From NCBI GenBank assembly GCA_910589415.1, contig OU342632.1:16495507-16559506 (forward strand): a DNA stretch of 64,000 nt, in the 5' to 3' direction. Under the pieces are notes generated by a model. The model was not told the DNA's origin, ran no database searches, and saw only the letters and a list, made by a program, of their open reading frames with translations. Position 1 is the stretch's first letter. Each line of letters begins with the position of its first letter. The DNA is from Malachius bipustulatus. Lineage: Eukaryota > Arthropoda > Insecta > Coleoptera > Melyridae. Made by a program: the position numbers and the translations under genes. This document shows, piece after piece, positions 47,491-60,114 of this stretch.

Positions 47491-48970
47491 TACAGTGTGT
47501 CTGCTTAAGTTGGAACCATATGGAAACCTTTTTTATTGTTGGTTTCATGAAAAAAAATCTATTCTTGATAAAAAGTTGTGCATGGTCCAAAACTTAAAAT
47601 GCAATAATTAGATATGGGTTTATTTAAGCCGTATACGAGGTTTGTCAAAAAATATCAATTTAACTCAAGAGTAAAGTACCTTTATTTTCGACAATATCAA
47701 TAGTTGTTACTTAAAAAAGTTGATCAGAATTGCAAATAACATTCAAATATTATGTAATTCATCAAATATTTGTTTTATCAAAGAGATAAGGGTTTATCAG
47801 CAGCGGCTTAGCTTTTATGCTGTTTTTTATTGGTTGAACAACTGCATGTTATTGCATATTTGAATGTTATTTGTCAAATCTGATCAACTTTTTTTAATAA
47901 CAATTTTTGATATTGTCGAAAATACAGGTACTTTACTCTTGCGTTAAATTGATACTTTTTGACAAAACTCGTATACGGCTCAAAAAAATCGATATCTGAT
48001 GGTTGCATTTTAAGTTTTGGACCATGCACACTTTTTATCAAGAATACATTTTTTCATAAAACCAAGAATAAAAAAGTTTTTCATATACAGTGTGGAAAAG
48101 CCAAATGGAATAAATTCGATAATAAATCAATGGAGATGGGTGCGAAAAAACTCTCGGACACGTCGATTAGTATTTTTGATTGCGCATTTTTTTCAATGAA
48201 AACTTTTTATACAGGGTGTGTCGTGTAACAGTGCTCAATACCAACTTTCTTCTTTCAAATCAAACACCCTGTATATTATTACATTTTCAGATTGCCTGAA
48301 AAAATGTAATAATAATGCTGTTTATAATTCAAATTTGTAACGAGTGATTTTTGAGTTATAAACAAATGAAAATCGCATTTTTTAATTTTCAAAACAGTGT
48401 GTACACCGATAACGGCTCAAGATGTCGGAAAACGGCTTACATGTCCCTATCTTAACTTTTCATTTAGAGCCCTATTAGGTAGTTTAAATTTTTATACAGG
48501 GTCATGAAAATTACCAGATTTTTAATCACCCTGTATAAAAATTTCATCCACACAATAGGATACTACATGAAAATCTAGGATAGGGACATGTAAGCCGTTT
48601 TCCGACATCTTGAGCCGTTATCGGTGTACACTGTTTTGAAAATTAAAAATTGCGATTTTCATTTGTTTATAACTCAAAAATCACTCGTTACAAATTTTAA
48701 TTATAAACAGAATTATTATTACATTTTTTCAGGTAATCTGAAAATGTAATAATATACAGGGTGTTTGATTTGAAAGAAGAAAGTTGGTATTGAGCACTGT
48801 TACACGACACACCCTGTATAAAAAGATTTCATTGAAAAAAATGCGCAACTAAAAATACTAATCGACGTGTCCGAGCGTTTTTTCGCAACCATCTTCATTG
48901 ATTTATTATCGAATTTATTCCATTTGGCTTTTCCACACTGTATGGTTCCAACTTAAGCAGACACACTGTA
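47491..48970. mobile_element. Foldback MITE interrupted by a second MITE
   Basis: TA-CAGTGTGTCTGCTTAAGT on the left and ACTTAAGCAGACACACTG-TA on the right are perfect inverted tips. The left half continues TTGGAACCATATGG; the right half reads TGGTTCCAACTT. The sequence up to about 48085 folds on itself (AGTTTTGGACCATGCA with TGCATGGTCCAAAACT; TACTTTACTC with GAGTAAAGTA). Without the inserted element (48085-48943) it would be about 620 bases. CAGTG tips and TA targets indicate a mariner-type origin. Confidence 0.85.
48085..48943. mobile_element. Complete foldback MITE nested at a TA site
   Basis: TACAGTGTGGAAAAGCCAAA and TTTGGCTTTTCCACACTGTA are perfect inverted tips. The two arms are near-perfect complements for the whole ~860 bases. 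It interrupts the outer element inside the word CATATGG, duplicating TA. The core (GAGTTATAAACAAATGAAAA, CGGCTTACATGTCCCTATCT) matches other foldbacks here. A nearly identical copy lies at 56071-56928, so the family was active recently. ORFs on either arm are incidental. Confidence 0.9.
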
Positions 48971-50635
48971 GTTTTTATGACAATCAGTGAATAAAAAAGA
49001 GTCACCTATCAGTTTTTCTAAAACCAGAATCAGAATTTTGATTTTTTTTATGCGATGAGTTTTAAGATTATTTTTATAGCTGTCACCAAACGACAAAACG
49101 GCAACCATACGAAAAATAAAAGTTGACTATAAAAACCACAGTATCTAAGTGGCTTTGAACATTTTTGAAAAATCAGGTTATTGAAGTTAGGCTTGACGTT
49201 TTTACCTAAAAATAATTTATTAATTTCAATACAGCCTTTTCTCAGTATTTTTTCTTTTTTATATCTATCAATGACTTATAGTCATTGATCTATCAATCAA
49301 TTTCCCTTTATGTCAAATTGGTTTCACTTTATAACAAATGTTTTTCCTATTTACGTACAGTGACACAGTGACAGTATTATAAAACAGTGGATAAGCATTT
49401 GGTATAAAATAAAGGGAACATAATTTGACAAAAAAGGAATTTGAATCGAAAAATCACATTGACGTTTGATAAATGGTAAAATCATTTGACAAATTTAGAA
49501 ACACAGTTGACGAAAACCAAAACAGAAAGATTGTAATCAAAAATTAATGGCCAAAATAGTAAATAAATAGTAAATCAATATTTTCTTGCAGATTTTGTCT
49601 GTAGTAGTATGGAGTACGGATTGTGGAATAGAAGTATGAATTGAACAACTTATCAAATTTAACCGACCTTGTTACTCATACATTTAGGAAATAGACGGAC
49701 TGTATGCACTTAAAAGCCTACCCTGTATATTTATTGTAACCCAACTGGAAAATCTGAAAGGTACTAGAATCTTAATAGCTTCACGTGAAAATTGTTAATC
49801 AGGTAAACTAGTCACAGTGAAAGTGCTTATGAAGAAGAAGTTGCCACAATTAGATGCAGAAGTAAATTATTTGAAGTAGGCGTTTCTGCTCAAAGTTTCA
49901 GAACTGCTGCATGGGAAATCATATCTGAATAGTTAAACAAGGGACAAGGGAAAAACCAGTTTTTCTGGAATAATTATCTTTAAAAAAAAACAGATGTTCA
50001 TGTATCTAGTGCGAGAAACTGAACTTTGTCGAGACGAGATTCGAGACAAAAAATACTGTATCTACTGATTCAGCTCTAAATTATAACAAGTAACTACTTG
50101 GCATGAAATTGAAATATTAAAAAATGCTTAAGTTATGCAGCGAAAACTGAAAAAAAATTGTTTTTCAACACGCTATATATTTTTTCTAAGATTTTCCGAA
50201 CATATGTTTATTGGTAGTTTTATGCCTTAAAGTAAGTCTTCTTATGAACTTATGAAGTTTTGCTACAAAAAAACTAATACCTGTATATTTATTAGAATGA
50301 TTGGTACCTAAGTCCTAGTACCTACCTAATTGTCTTATTATTTATATTGAACTCCAATGAAATTAGTGAAAAATTCATGCTTTTGCCAAGAAAGTACAAT
50401 TCGGTCTCCCATTTCTAGATTTTATTTTGAACCAGTGACAATTTGTAAAAAAAATTGTCTTAATAGGTCTGGCGAACCAAGAAATACAATGAAATGAAAA
50501 ACTGCTAGATTTTATAACTTCAACAATAGGTCAATAATAAAAAAAGTGATAAAATAACAGAAGTCGCTTCGTTCTGGTTTATATTTCTGGTTCAACCATA
50601 ACTCTTGTCGAATATTTATGACATTGTATCCAATC
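48971..50635. other. Non-coding stretch
   Basis: No gene is supported. Local repetition of TCAATGACTTATAGTCATTGA at about 49265 is a small palindrome. Confidence 0.4.
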
Positions 50636-51422
50636 TACAGTGTGACCCATTTGTTCTTGAAATACCCTGTAGAATCTTAATTTATGGTGCGATTTTGAAA
50701 AGAATTCTTTTAAACCATAAAGCTTGATAAACTATATTTTGGTAGCAAAAAGCGTCTCATTCCTACAATATCCAGGGCCTACTAGATCAGTGTTCACTTG
50801 TAAAATCTCAAAAATTCATTATTAGCGATTTTTTTAGAAAAAAACTGGCCACGCCACGGGATTCACCGGCCCTCATAAATTAATTTGAAAAAGGTCAAAA
50901 GCTATCATAAGTAAAAACTAAAATTAAAAAAAGTAAAAAAAAAAGTAAAAATAAAAATAAAAAAAATAAAAAAAAAATAAAAAAAAATAAATAAATAAAA
51001 AATTATAATTAAAAAAATAAAGTACCTACATTATCACCAACTATACGTACAATTTCTATTTTGTCTCTCTTGACCTTTTCGAATAAATTAATGAAAATTC
51101 GGAGTTCTATTATGAATTTCTAAAATAACTGCAAGATCCTTATTACTCTGACATTTCCAATAAAATTTAGTACAGTACCGTTTTGAGGGCTGGTGAATCC
51201 AGTAGCGTGCACAGTTTTTTTCTTAAAAAATTGCTAATATGAATTTTTGAGATTTTACAAGTAAACACTGATCTAGTAGGCATTGGATATTGTAGGAATG
51301 AGACGCTTTTTGCTCCCAAAATATAGTTTATCAAGCTCTTTGGTTTAAAAGAAATTTCTTTAAAATCGCACCATAAATTAAGATTCTACAGGGTGTTTCA
51401 AGAACAAATGGGTCACACTGTA
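50636..51422. mobile_element. Foldback MITE with A-rich centre, TA-flanked
   Basis: CAGTGTGACCCATTTGTTCT and AGAACAAATGGGTCACACTG are perfect inverted tips next to TA. The arms pair over about 270 bases (AATCTTAATTTATGGTGCGA and complement, TACTAGATCAGTGTTCACTT and AAGTAAACACTGATCTAGTA). The centre (about 50910-51025) is an A-rich simple repeat. No coding capacity. Confidence 0.88.
50910..51025. repeat. A-rich simple repeat
   Basis: Runs of AAAAATAAAA and AAATAAATAAAT occupy the loop of the surrounding foldback element. Confidence 0.85.
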
Positions 51423-53889
51423 TAGTTTTGGATCGAACTGATAACGAATAGTACTCGATTCTATGAAATAAAAATTATCATTGAACATCATTTACAAAAT
51501 AATGATCAAAAATACAGTTTTTCTCTTAGAACCTTTCTCCAAGCTAAGAAATCGGTAGATTATTATTAGTTTATTCAAATTTAGTGATTTTCTTTTGGTA
51601 TTCCTCTTTGCGAGTTGTGTTTCACAAAATATTAGTCAGATTATTTTCCCGTTTATTAAATTTTCCCAGTTTTCCAATAAAATTCCTCTTTGCTCATAAC
51701 AATATTCACTCTATTCCAAATTTTTACAATATAGCTAACTTTAATCATGGTAATGGGGATATTTTAAAAAGCTTCTTTGGAAACAGGAGAACTGGCAGTT
51801 GATCAATAATTGGAAAATAATTCCACAAATTTTGAAACAAAATTGACAAAGGGGAATCCCTGTAATGGTGGTTATTACAATCAATATCTCATAGCTTGAA
51901 GAGTTACATTTTGGATCGCTAAATCGAGGATTTTTATATATTTTTCTGAATTCAATAATACTCGGAATACAATTATTGTACTTATCTACGACTTCTAATT
52001 TATTCTGTATAACAATGACCAATGTGTTGTTGTTACGTCATGATGAAATGTTGCAATATTTTATCCCAAGTATGCATCTTCATGTTCATTTAATAATAAT
52101 AAAAATTCTAGTCCTATTACACAATAATACAAGATTTTTGAAAACTTTTGTACTATAAGAGTATGCTTTTCCTGCAGGTTGAATGACTGTTTCTAAACAA
52201 ACATGATGGATAACGGGACATTTATAACTGCTAACAGTTGTATTATCACATCATTTGATTTACGTCTTAACTGGAAATAGAGTTCGTGTGCATGAAGAAA
52301 CCAATCTTCTTGCGAACAATGAATGAAAATTTCTCTTGAGAACTTAGCAAGGTAGATAATGAAATCGCCATTGAATGTCTAAAAGATTAGGACCTGAAAT
52401 GCCTGAAATGAGGAGGGAATAATAAAATATGACACGCCGTTTTACTGTTAAAAGGTGAATTAGCCCGGTGGGAACGATTAAATGTTTACAGCGTTGTATG
52501 TACCTAGGTAATAGTTCGCAAGTCTCCCAGGCAGGAATCACTTTAAAAGCTCGCCTTTTTGAGCTCTAACTCTTCCAAGAGAATTTATGCTTAGCCTTTT
52601 ACTATAATTAGGTACCTACTTTCAAAGAATTGAAAAAAGTAGCTGAATTGCTATTTAGATAACAAAAAGACATTAAAAAGAGTGAATAAATTGAATAAAT
52701 CACAAGTATTGGCTTAATAATGTCAAAAAAATTTAAGGGAAAGTGTTGCAACTTGTAACTGCATATTTATTACGTAAATCATTGGAATCCTATCATGAGT
52801 ATTCGACATTACTCCTTGGCACTACTTATTACGAGGCAGTAAATCTTTCCTGGTTTGTACCGTTGTTGTAATAAATGCATATACATCGTAAATAATCGGT
52901 GAGAACATCTAAAATAGATCGTAAAATGTGAGCATATTGTTTGGCCGTGTAAAGTTATACATACAATGTTTACATAATTTCATACATTAGGTATCAAATA
53001 TTGTCTAAACTGCCGAGCTCCCGTTGAGACTATTTAGTCAACCGGAGGTAGATAATGAGAGAGCTTTTATCATATTAGTTGTCTGGATAATGTACCGTAA
53101 AGGTATGTTTGAATATAAAAAACCAAATCTTTACTGTACCTACCCGAAATAATTCGTATAATAATCGCAAACAATACTTGCATTTAATTGCTGTGTCAGT
53201 CTAAGAATGCATAATCTGATGAGATCGCCTTCAACTGCCTTTAACTGTTTGAACAACATTTTCTGTTCTGACAAGTGGCCTTCCTCCTTGACTTTTAACA
53301 TTTATCGACCCTGTGCTGCAAAAAAATTGCATGATGGCTTTGATAATGACACACGGTAGGTAAGTCTTGAATTAATTCTTTCCTTAACAGGTCAATCAAA
53401 ACCTCTTATTCATTATGTTCTAATTTATATTAGACGGTCGATATTATTGAAATTTTCTTTATCTAGATACACCAAGAAGATCCCCATTCTACATAATTTT
53501 TCCCGTTACCATTCTGGAATTCTTCGAATGATTTCATGTGTACGTATACACTTTGGTTTTAAATAAGCTGATCCCAAGGCTTGTATACATATACAGAACC
53601 CAGTAGGTACAGAATCCTTTTACTTATTATTGATACAGAGTTGAGTTGATCATAGTCTGTTACTTACAAGGTTACCTCTTTTGGTCTTTCGAGTACTAAG
53701 TAACTTTCTTCTTTAACTACTTTACTCGTCAATCTCTACATTTCTTATTGTAGTTCTTAATTACTTAAAATAAATAAAAATGCAAGGTGAGTTAGGCTTG
53801 CGCCAAAAGATACACCTCAGGCAGCCAAAACGTATGCCAAAGGTGAGTGTAGTATACGAGGAAGCAGGTGAGACCTACTGACAATTGCT
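51423..53889. other. Non-coding stretch
   Basis: No supported gene. A 33-codon ORF at 53780-53881 (MQGELGLRQKIHLRQPKRMP...) has balanced composition and may be a retroelement scrap, but it is too short to assign. Confidence 0.35.
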
Positions 53890-55870
53890 TTTAATTTGTT
53901 TTTTGAACTTTATTTTTTAACTTGTTCAATAATGACACTTGATGATCTTGATTTTTGACCACCTGTTGATGATGACCTTGAAGATCTTCCACAGGATTGT
54001 CTCTCTCGGTGATTGTGCAAGACACCAGCGCTCCATTGATAATTTCAACACCTGATGCTCTTATAATTCTCTCTTTTTAAATGTTTCAAGTGCTTTACAT
54101 TATCTTTTAGTCTCAAAATGAGGGTCATCAATACTCGGTACTCGTAAAATAATTAGATTTATCGTGGTACTCGTAAAACATACACAACTGCCCTATCAGT
54201 AGGGTCTTATAATTCAAGGATAGGTGTGTCTTTTCCTTCTTCTAGGAGTTCTACATGTACCTTTGGAGTCAGGATCTCCTCCAAGTGCTTGAGGCTTGTG
54301 GTCACCTCCAGCAGCTTTTTTAGGATGGTACATGTCATGCACTGCCATGTCTAGTTGTAAGATTTTACTTTGGGCTTTCTTTATAATCTTTCAATACTCT
54401 CGTTCTCTCGTGCCACGTTTTTTGTCTATTTGTAGCAATGATGATATGTTTAGGCGTCGCGTCTCTCCCCTTCCTCATCTAGGCTGAGGTCATCCTCTGA
54501 TTCTTCTTCCGTTATCCACGAGCTAATGCTACCTGATCCGTCTTGGGGTGCTTCTTCGAGGTCGATGAACCTCACTTCCGCCAGCAGCTCCGGGAGAGAG
54601 ATAGCGATATCTATGGTGGGGTAATCCGTTCTATAGGTAATCCGTTTTCCAACTGATTGTTCAAGAACGCCGATAGGAAATTTGCTCTCTTCGATTTAAT
54701 AATAATTAAAAATCCCCTCTTTCCTCCTATCCTCTCTCTCCTCGGCATTGCCGCCACTGCAGACTTCCGAACCCCCGGCTGCCGGTTGGGGTCGAAAGCT
54801 GATAAATTATGCTTTTACCCATTTCTTCTTCTGCACATTTTCTTCCCCAGGCGTGAAGAAACCCTCGGCTCTCCCTCTCGATGGCGGTGGCGAAGGTGTT
54901 GTTATAGACTCGATTTCTTTTCTTCTCTCCCTCGGTGTTGTTGGTGGAGAGCTGCTATCTCGCACTATCTCTTAGAATCATTTGCGCTCTCTCCTTCTTT
55001 ACTTTTGAGGCATATTCTAGTAGGGAGACTCGAGCCTCTGGGCAGTCGCTCGATGATGATCGGCGGGAGCCTGCGCCCTCACTTCCCTCTCTAACCGGTA
55101 TTGGGGACTCCCTTCCCTGCACCGTAGATGAGTTTTTCTTTTTTTCTTCCATTCCATTCAATGTCGATATCCTCCTACTAACTATGGAGGACCGGGGACT
55201 CTGAAGTTGGGGTTGAATGAGAATGCGGCTGTCATTCTGGAACGGTAGAAAGAGAGAAAGTGAAGAAAGGTTTGGTCGTAAGAGACCGACAGGAGAGTTG
55301 AAAGATCAGAGGAAACTCTCCCAAGACTAGTTAAAGAAAGAAGAACTAGGCACCCCGGGCTTGCCACGCCTGTATTCATCAGTTGTAAATCCTCGGGTCG
55401 GGATGAAATAGGTGAGATGGGTGGTTTGGGCGATTATCTTTTCCGTTAACTCGCCCGCACTCAGGGGTAGGAACGGGGGGAGGTAGGAGGGGGTTTGGGC
55501 AGGTTATTTTTCAGTAATATTGACCTCTCCCCTAGGAGTGGATAGGTTTGGTGGGTAGGAGAAATGGTTTGTACCCCATGCACCCGCGCAACTCGGAGCA
55601 CATCAGACAAAGCAGCCCCCGGAGGGGTAGGAGGTGGATGAGAACGGAGGGGGCTGGAAGGGGGGAAATTTGGAGAAGTGGCCCTGAGCTGGCTTCGGCG
55701 AACACTCAGAGGTTCTAGAGAAAATATTTCCCGAGTGTCCCCCTCTGCACTCCGCCGCTCGCTGTTCCACGCGCAGTCGCCTCACCACGCCAAGGTGGTG
55801 GAGGCGACTGAGGAGGATTCTTTAGCCAACTGCTATGGCATTTAATGCTGGCATTGTAACACTGTCTGAC
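53890..55870 (-). pseudogene. GC-rich retroelement-like remnant, minus strand
   Basis: This block is GC-rich and strand-asymmetric. On the minus strand it contains protein-like pieces. One at 55161-54955 has SRRSSSSDCPEARVSLLEYA followed by SKVKKERAQMILRDS, resembling the charged N-terminal ORF of insect retroelements, and the similarity continues in another frame as NNTFATAIERE. One at about 54655-54465 is acidic (ISLPELLAEVRFIDLEE, ITEEESEDDLSLDEEGE). A shorter one lies near 54330-54230 (LEVTTSLKHLEEILTP). The upstream part (55870-55200) is pyrimidine-rich on the minus strand like a long leader. An AATAAA-type signal is near 53905. No reverse transcriptase motif is seen, so the class (LINE ORF1 or gag) stays open; a decayed host gene is the alternative. 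Confidence 0.35.
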
Positions 55871-56070
55871 ATGTAATTTGATGTAAATCTGTTGTGGTTA
55901 TGCAAATATATCAATAAAATAAATAAATTCATATTACTTTAATTTTGTGTATAATAGAAACGAAAATTTCTTATTATTGGGTAATATAAGAAAGCTGTCT
56001 GAACGACACCATGTCAGATAATATCTTGTACCAAGACAGGAGTCTGGTGAACAACGAGAAAATTACTGTT

Positions 56071-56928
56071 ATACAGTGTGGAAAAGCCAAATGGAATAAA
56101 TTCGATAATAAATCAATGGAGATGGGTGCAAAAAAAAGCTCGGACACATCGATTAGTATTTTTGGTTGCGCATTTTTTTCAATGAAAACTTTTTATACAG
56201 GGTGTGTCGTGTAACAGTGCTCAATACCAACTTTCTTCTTTCAAATCAAACACCCTGTATATTATTACATTTTCAGATTGCCTGAAAAAATGTAATAATA
56301 ATGCTGTTTATAATTCAAATTTGTAACGAGTGATTTTTGAGTTATAAACAAATGAAAACCGCATTTTTTAATTTTCAAAACAGTGTGTACACCGATAACG
56401 GCTCAAGATGTCGGAAAACGGCTTACATGTCCCTATCTTAACTTTTCATTTAGAGCCCTATTAGGTAGTTTAAATTTTTATACAGGGTCATGAAAATTAC
56501 CAGATTTTTAATCACCCTGTATAAAAATTTCATCTACACAATAGGATACTACATGAAAAATTAGGATAGGAACATGTAAGCCGTTTTCCGACATCTTGAG
56601 CCGTTATCGGTGTACACTGTTTTGAAAATTAAAAATTGCGATTTTCATTTGTTTATAACTCAAAAATCTTCGTTACAAATTTGAATTATAAACAGCATTA
56701 TTATTACATTTTTTCAGGCAATCTGAAAATGTAATAATATACAGGGTGTTTGATTTGAAAGAAGAAAGTTGGTATTGAGCACTGTTACACGACACACCCT
56801 GTATAAAAAGTTTTCATTGAAAAAAATGCGCAACTAAAAATACTAATCGACGTGTCCGAGCGTTTTTTTGCAACCATCTTCATTGATTTATTATCGAATT
56901 TATTCCATTTGGCTTTTCCACACTGTAT
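56071..56928. mobile_element. Complete foldback MITE, near-identical to 48085-48943
   Basis: It has the same tips (ATACAGTGTGGAAAAGCC and complement), same arms and core as the copy at 48085, with a handful of substitutions and small indels (for example ACTCTCGG there versus AAGCTCGG here). It is flanked by TA but is not nested in a recognisable element. The close match of the two copies suggests recent spread. Confidence 0.9.
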
Positions 56929-58729
56929 AATTAATTCATCGGACTAAACAACCAGAAATTAAGTGACAAATTATAGATGATGTTTCTGGGAGAATCTTTG
57001 GTGATTATTTGAAAGTAATACTTTCAGTACTAGATGGCAATATGCATTGCAAGCCACGATTTCCGAAGAATTAATTATTCTATTATATCTATATAAGCAC
57101 ATGATTCTTTTTCTGTTCGACGCTCTCCTCTCCTGGTGTGTTCTTCGTAATATGGCTGACTGATGAGATGACCTAAAAATTATCAGTGAAACGTCGATGT
57201 CTCTATGTCTTTCAACCCAGACCAGACCATCTGGGTTGTGTCATTCAGGGAACTTTATTATAGGTGAATGGGTATTTTAACCAGGAATTCCATTAAAACT
57301 TTTGCACAAATAAGTACCTATACATTGTAAAGTTATTATTTATTCCCATTAAATTTGAGATTATGTCACACGTTTTTCATTATTATGTTATAATATATCC
57401 TGTTTTATAATATTATTATAGTGATTGTGATTATGAATTAAAATTACAAAACAATAATCCACATGAAATGTACTATTTTTAATAATTTTGCAGTCATTAT
57501 TTCCGCTTCGTAATATGGCTCGAAGAAGCACAAAATTAATCCTGAAATAAATACTAGGCTTATGCTAAAATCTATTAATTTTGAAATGACCTTCTTTTAT
57601 TGGACTTTTATTCCTGACGTGTAATTATTTTTATTCTTCAGTTTAAATGTCAGAATAATGTAAATTAATGGGAACATAATGTTGTTTGTGACGGTATATT
57701 TTTTATTGTTTCCAATAAATGTTGTTAACATTATACAAGAAATTGTTCACGTTTTATGCAATGCCATGTATTATTGCAAATAAGTATTAAAAACTGCGAT
57801 GTTGTTTCAACTGTTCGCTGATTTCGATTAATTTTTCTTTTTACATTTCATATTCTTTCGATATTTCCATTTTAGAGTAATTTTATATAAAAAGAGTCCT
57901 TTCGACAGTCAATATCAAGACAACTCTTACGTAAGATCGAGAAAACTCGTATATACGTATACGTGCAACAAATACATTCTTATTTTGTTGTTGTGTGTAA
58001 AGAATTATTTCAGAACGTTACCAGCACATGCGATTACAAAACAGTTATTCCGTTACTTGCATAATTTATTTATAAAAGTATGAACGAGCTGGTATTATGT
58101 ATTATAAAATTCTGCGGCCTGGTATGAATACCAGCTTTTACTTTCACCCTTATTGGGTTACTGTATACAACCTGCTCGAGTTATTCGATCTACATAGAAG
58201 CAGGACACTGTCACACCAGTCCACTTCCTCTTCAACTCTCATATCTGGCCATGTTATGTATACTCACTTTGATTCAGGTTTAAAAGTAGGTCAGATCAAT
58301 TATTAATCATTTTTTTTAACTCCATCTTAACAATAAAACGACGCTTGAATTAAGAATCATCCAACTTTTTTCAGGTGGGTAATATCGGATTAGTACAATA
58401 TAGATATCTTTCTAGAGGTGCAAAGGATAACCGACAATGGAACTTATTTCAAAAGAAGAAACCCGGTCCTTTCGCGAACACGTTTTGTGTTTAGTCTAAC
58501 GATTAGCCAGCATTCAATGACCCGTGTAGATGAAGCAAAATTAAAATTCTGTCATCGTTCGGGTTGTCGTGGATATGGAAAGTTCAGACTACAACCTTGA
58601 ACCGCTTGCCTTGTAATATAAAAATTCCTCTAAACTTCTAAATGAATAATTTCAACAAAAAAAGAAGAAACAGTTTTTATATTTTTTATCAGATAGATCC
58701 ACGACTCAGATGACAGAATTTTTTTGTAC
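56929..58729. other. Non-coding stretch
   Basis: No gene is supported. The word CTTCGTAATATGGCT occurs at about 57146 and 57508, a minor repeat. The 69-codon ORF at 58097-58306 has no recognised domain. Confidence 0.4.
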
Positions 58730-59012
58730 AACTAATTCGCGACAAATAAGCGACAATTTCTCCATTGGTCGAATTATCAATTAAACGTTTATTAACGATG
58801 GTAGTGCTAAACGATGGTTAGACACATTGTTGGTAGCGCTAATTCGACATTCGACTGTTGAGTTGGCATTAGTGGGTTGCAAAATACCTGGAAAAATGTA
58901 TGAACATTAATTTATTTTCCCACAAATGATTCACGACAAATTAGCGACAATTTCTTCATTAAGTTTGATTTTCAATCGAACTTTCATTTACGGAAACATG
59001 CATGTGGTAGTG
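58730..59012 (+). repeat. Diverged tandem duplication, period about 195
   Basis: CGCGACAAATAAGCGACAAT...TCTCCATT...ATGGTAGTGCTAA (about 58738-58810) recurs as CACGACAAATTAGCGACAAT...TCTTCATT...GTGGTAGTGCTAA (about 58931-59016). A third partial GGTAGCGCTAATTCGAC lies between (about 58831). Confidence 0.65.
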
Positions 59013-59859
59013 CTAATTTAAATAATAAGTTAGATTACCGGGTCTTAGAAATAAAAAAGAGAGTGCGAAAATTTTCGATAAATAATCGATAATTTTTGCA
59101 GCTATTACAATTTATATATCTTTAAATGACCCAGAGCAACTTTAAACATATGACACATTAATTGAACAAGATTGAATGATTACCTTGGAAGTACCGAGAA
59201 CTGGCGGATCGTTGGGCCTGTTGCCTGTTTGTGTTTGTTAGTGTTTGTCATAGTGTCCTCACTTTTTCATTTGTGTTCGCCATTGATTCGCTCTATTCCT
59301 ATATTTGTTCGTGTAAGTTTATACTTCTAAGTTAAATGATAATGCTCCTTGATACAAACTGAGTGTTAAAAAAACGTAGACAGTCTTTACAATCTTCAAA
59401 TCAGTGTCAAATAGCCTGGGCGGTTCGATGTGGAGTAACTTTGTAACGCAGAAAAGAGGGAAAGAATTACTCATATGTAAATACACAAATTTATTTCGTC
59501 AGGGCCGTCGTTTTTCTAGTCACTCACCGTTTCTCTTGCCTTGCGACGTCTCGGCTCACTTCCTAAAGAGATTAAAACTTGCATAAGTGTCTTATTCCTC
59601 CTAAAGCTTGCTTAAGTTTATCATTAACTACCGCTTAGCCTTCTTGGTAACCTCTCTCTGGAGCTTTGACATCACCTTGCTGAAGATACGTAAATCACTG
59701 TTCAAGGTCATTGCTGAAGTTACTCGACTCAAGACGCTACTTAGACATCTTGCTCTTAACCCGTTGATCGTAGCCTTGCCAAGGATTACGGCGCCAAGGC
59801 ACGCTGTGGTAACCAGGACCCACCTCGGTCCTCCCGATCTCAAGGTCATTCGCGGGAGG

Positions 59860-60097
59860 TCGGCAGGATCCTCTCGATCCTTCACTCCCGGAGAACCACC
59901 AGGCGGTCAGCAGGATCCATCTTGATCCTTCACGTCCGGTTAGAGACCACTAGGCGTTCTGCAGGATCATCCTCTCGATCCTTCACGCCCAGACCACCAG
60001 GCGTTCTGCAGGATCATCCTCTCGATCCTTCACGCCCGGTTTCAGAAACCACTCACGGGTGATCGGCAGGATCATCCTCTCGATCCTTCACACCCGG
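59860..60097. repeat. GC-rich minisatellite, five units
   Basis: CAGGATC.TC.CTCGATCCTTCAC..CC recurs at about 59863, 59909, 59963, 60009 and 60068, spaced roughly 46-58 bases. Units carry small differences. It is flanked by GC-rich DNA with ORFs on both strands that are by-products of the repeat. Confidence 0.85.
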
Positions 60098-60114
60098 AAC
60101 AAAGTCAGGCCACA

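Noticed and set aside
54657..55204. Plus-strand ORFs of 75-145 codons
   Set aside because: They are antisense shadows of the minus-strand pyrimidine/purine-asymmetric retroelement-like block, rich in Leu/Ser/Pro only because of composition.
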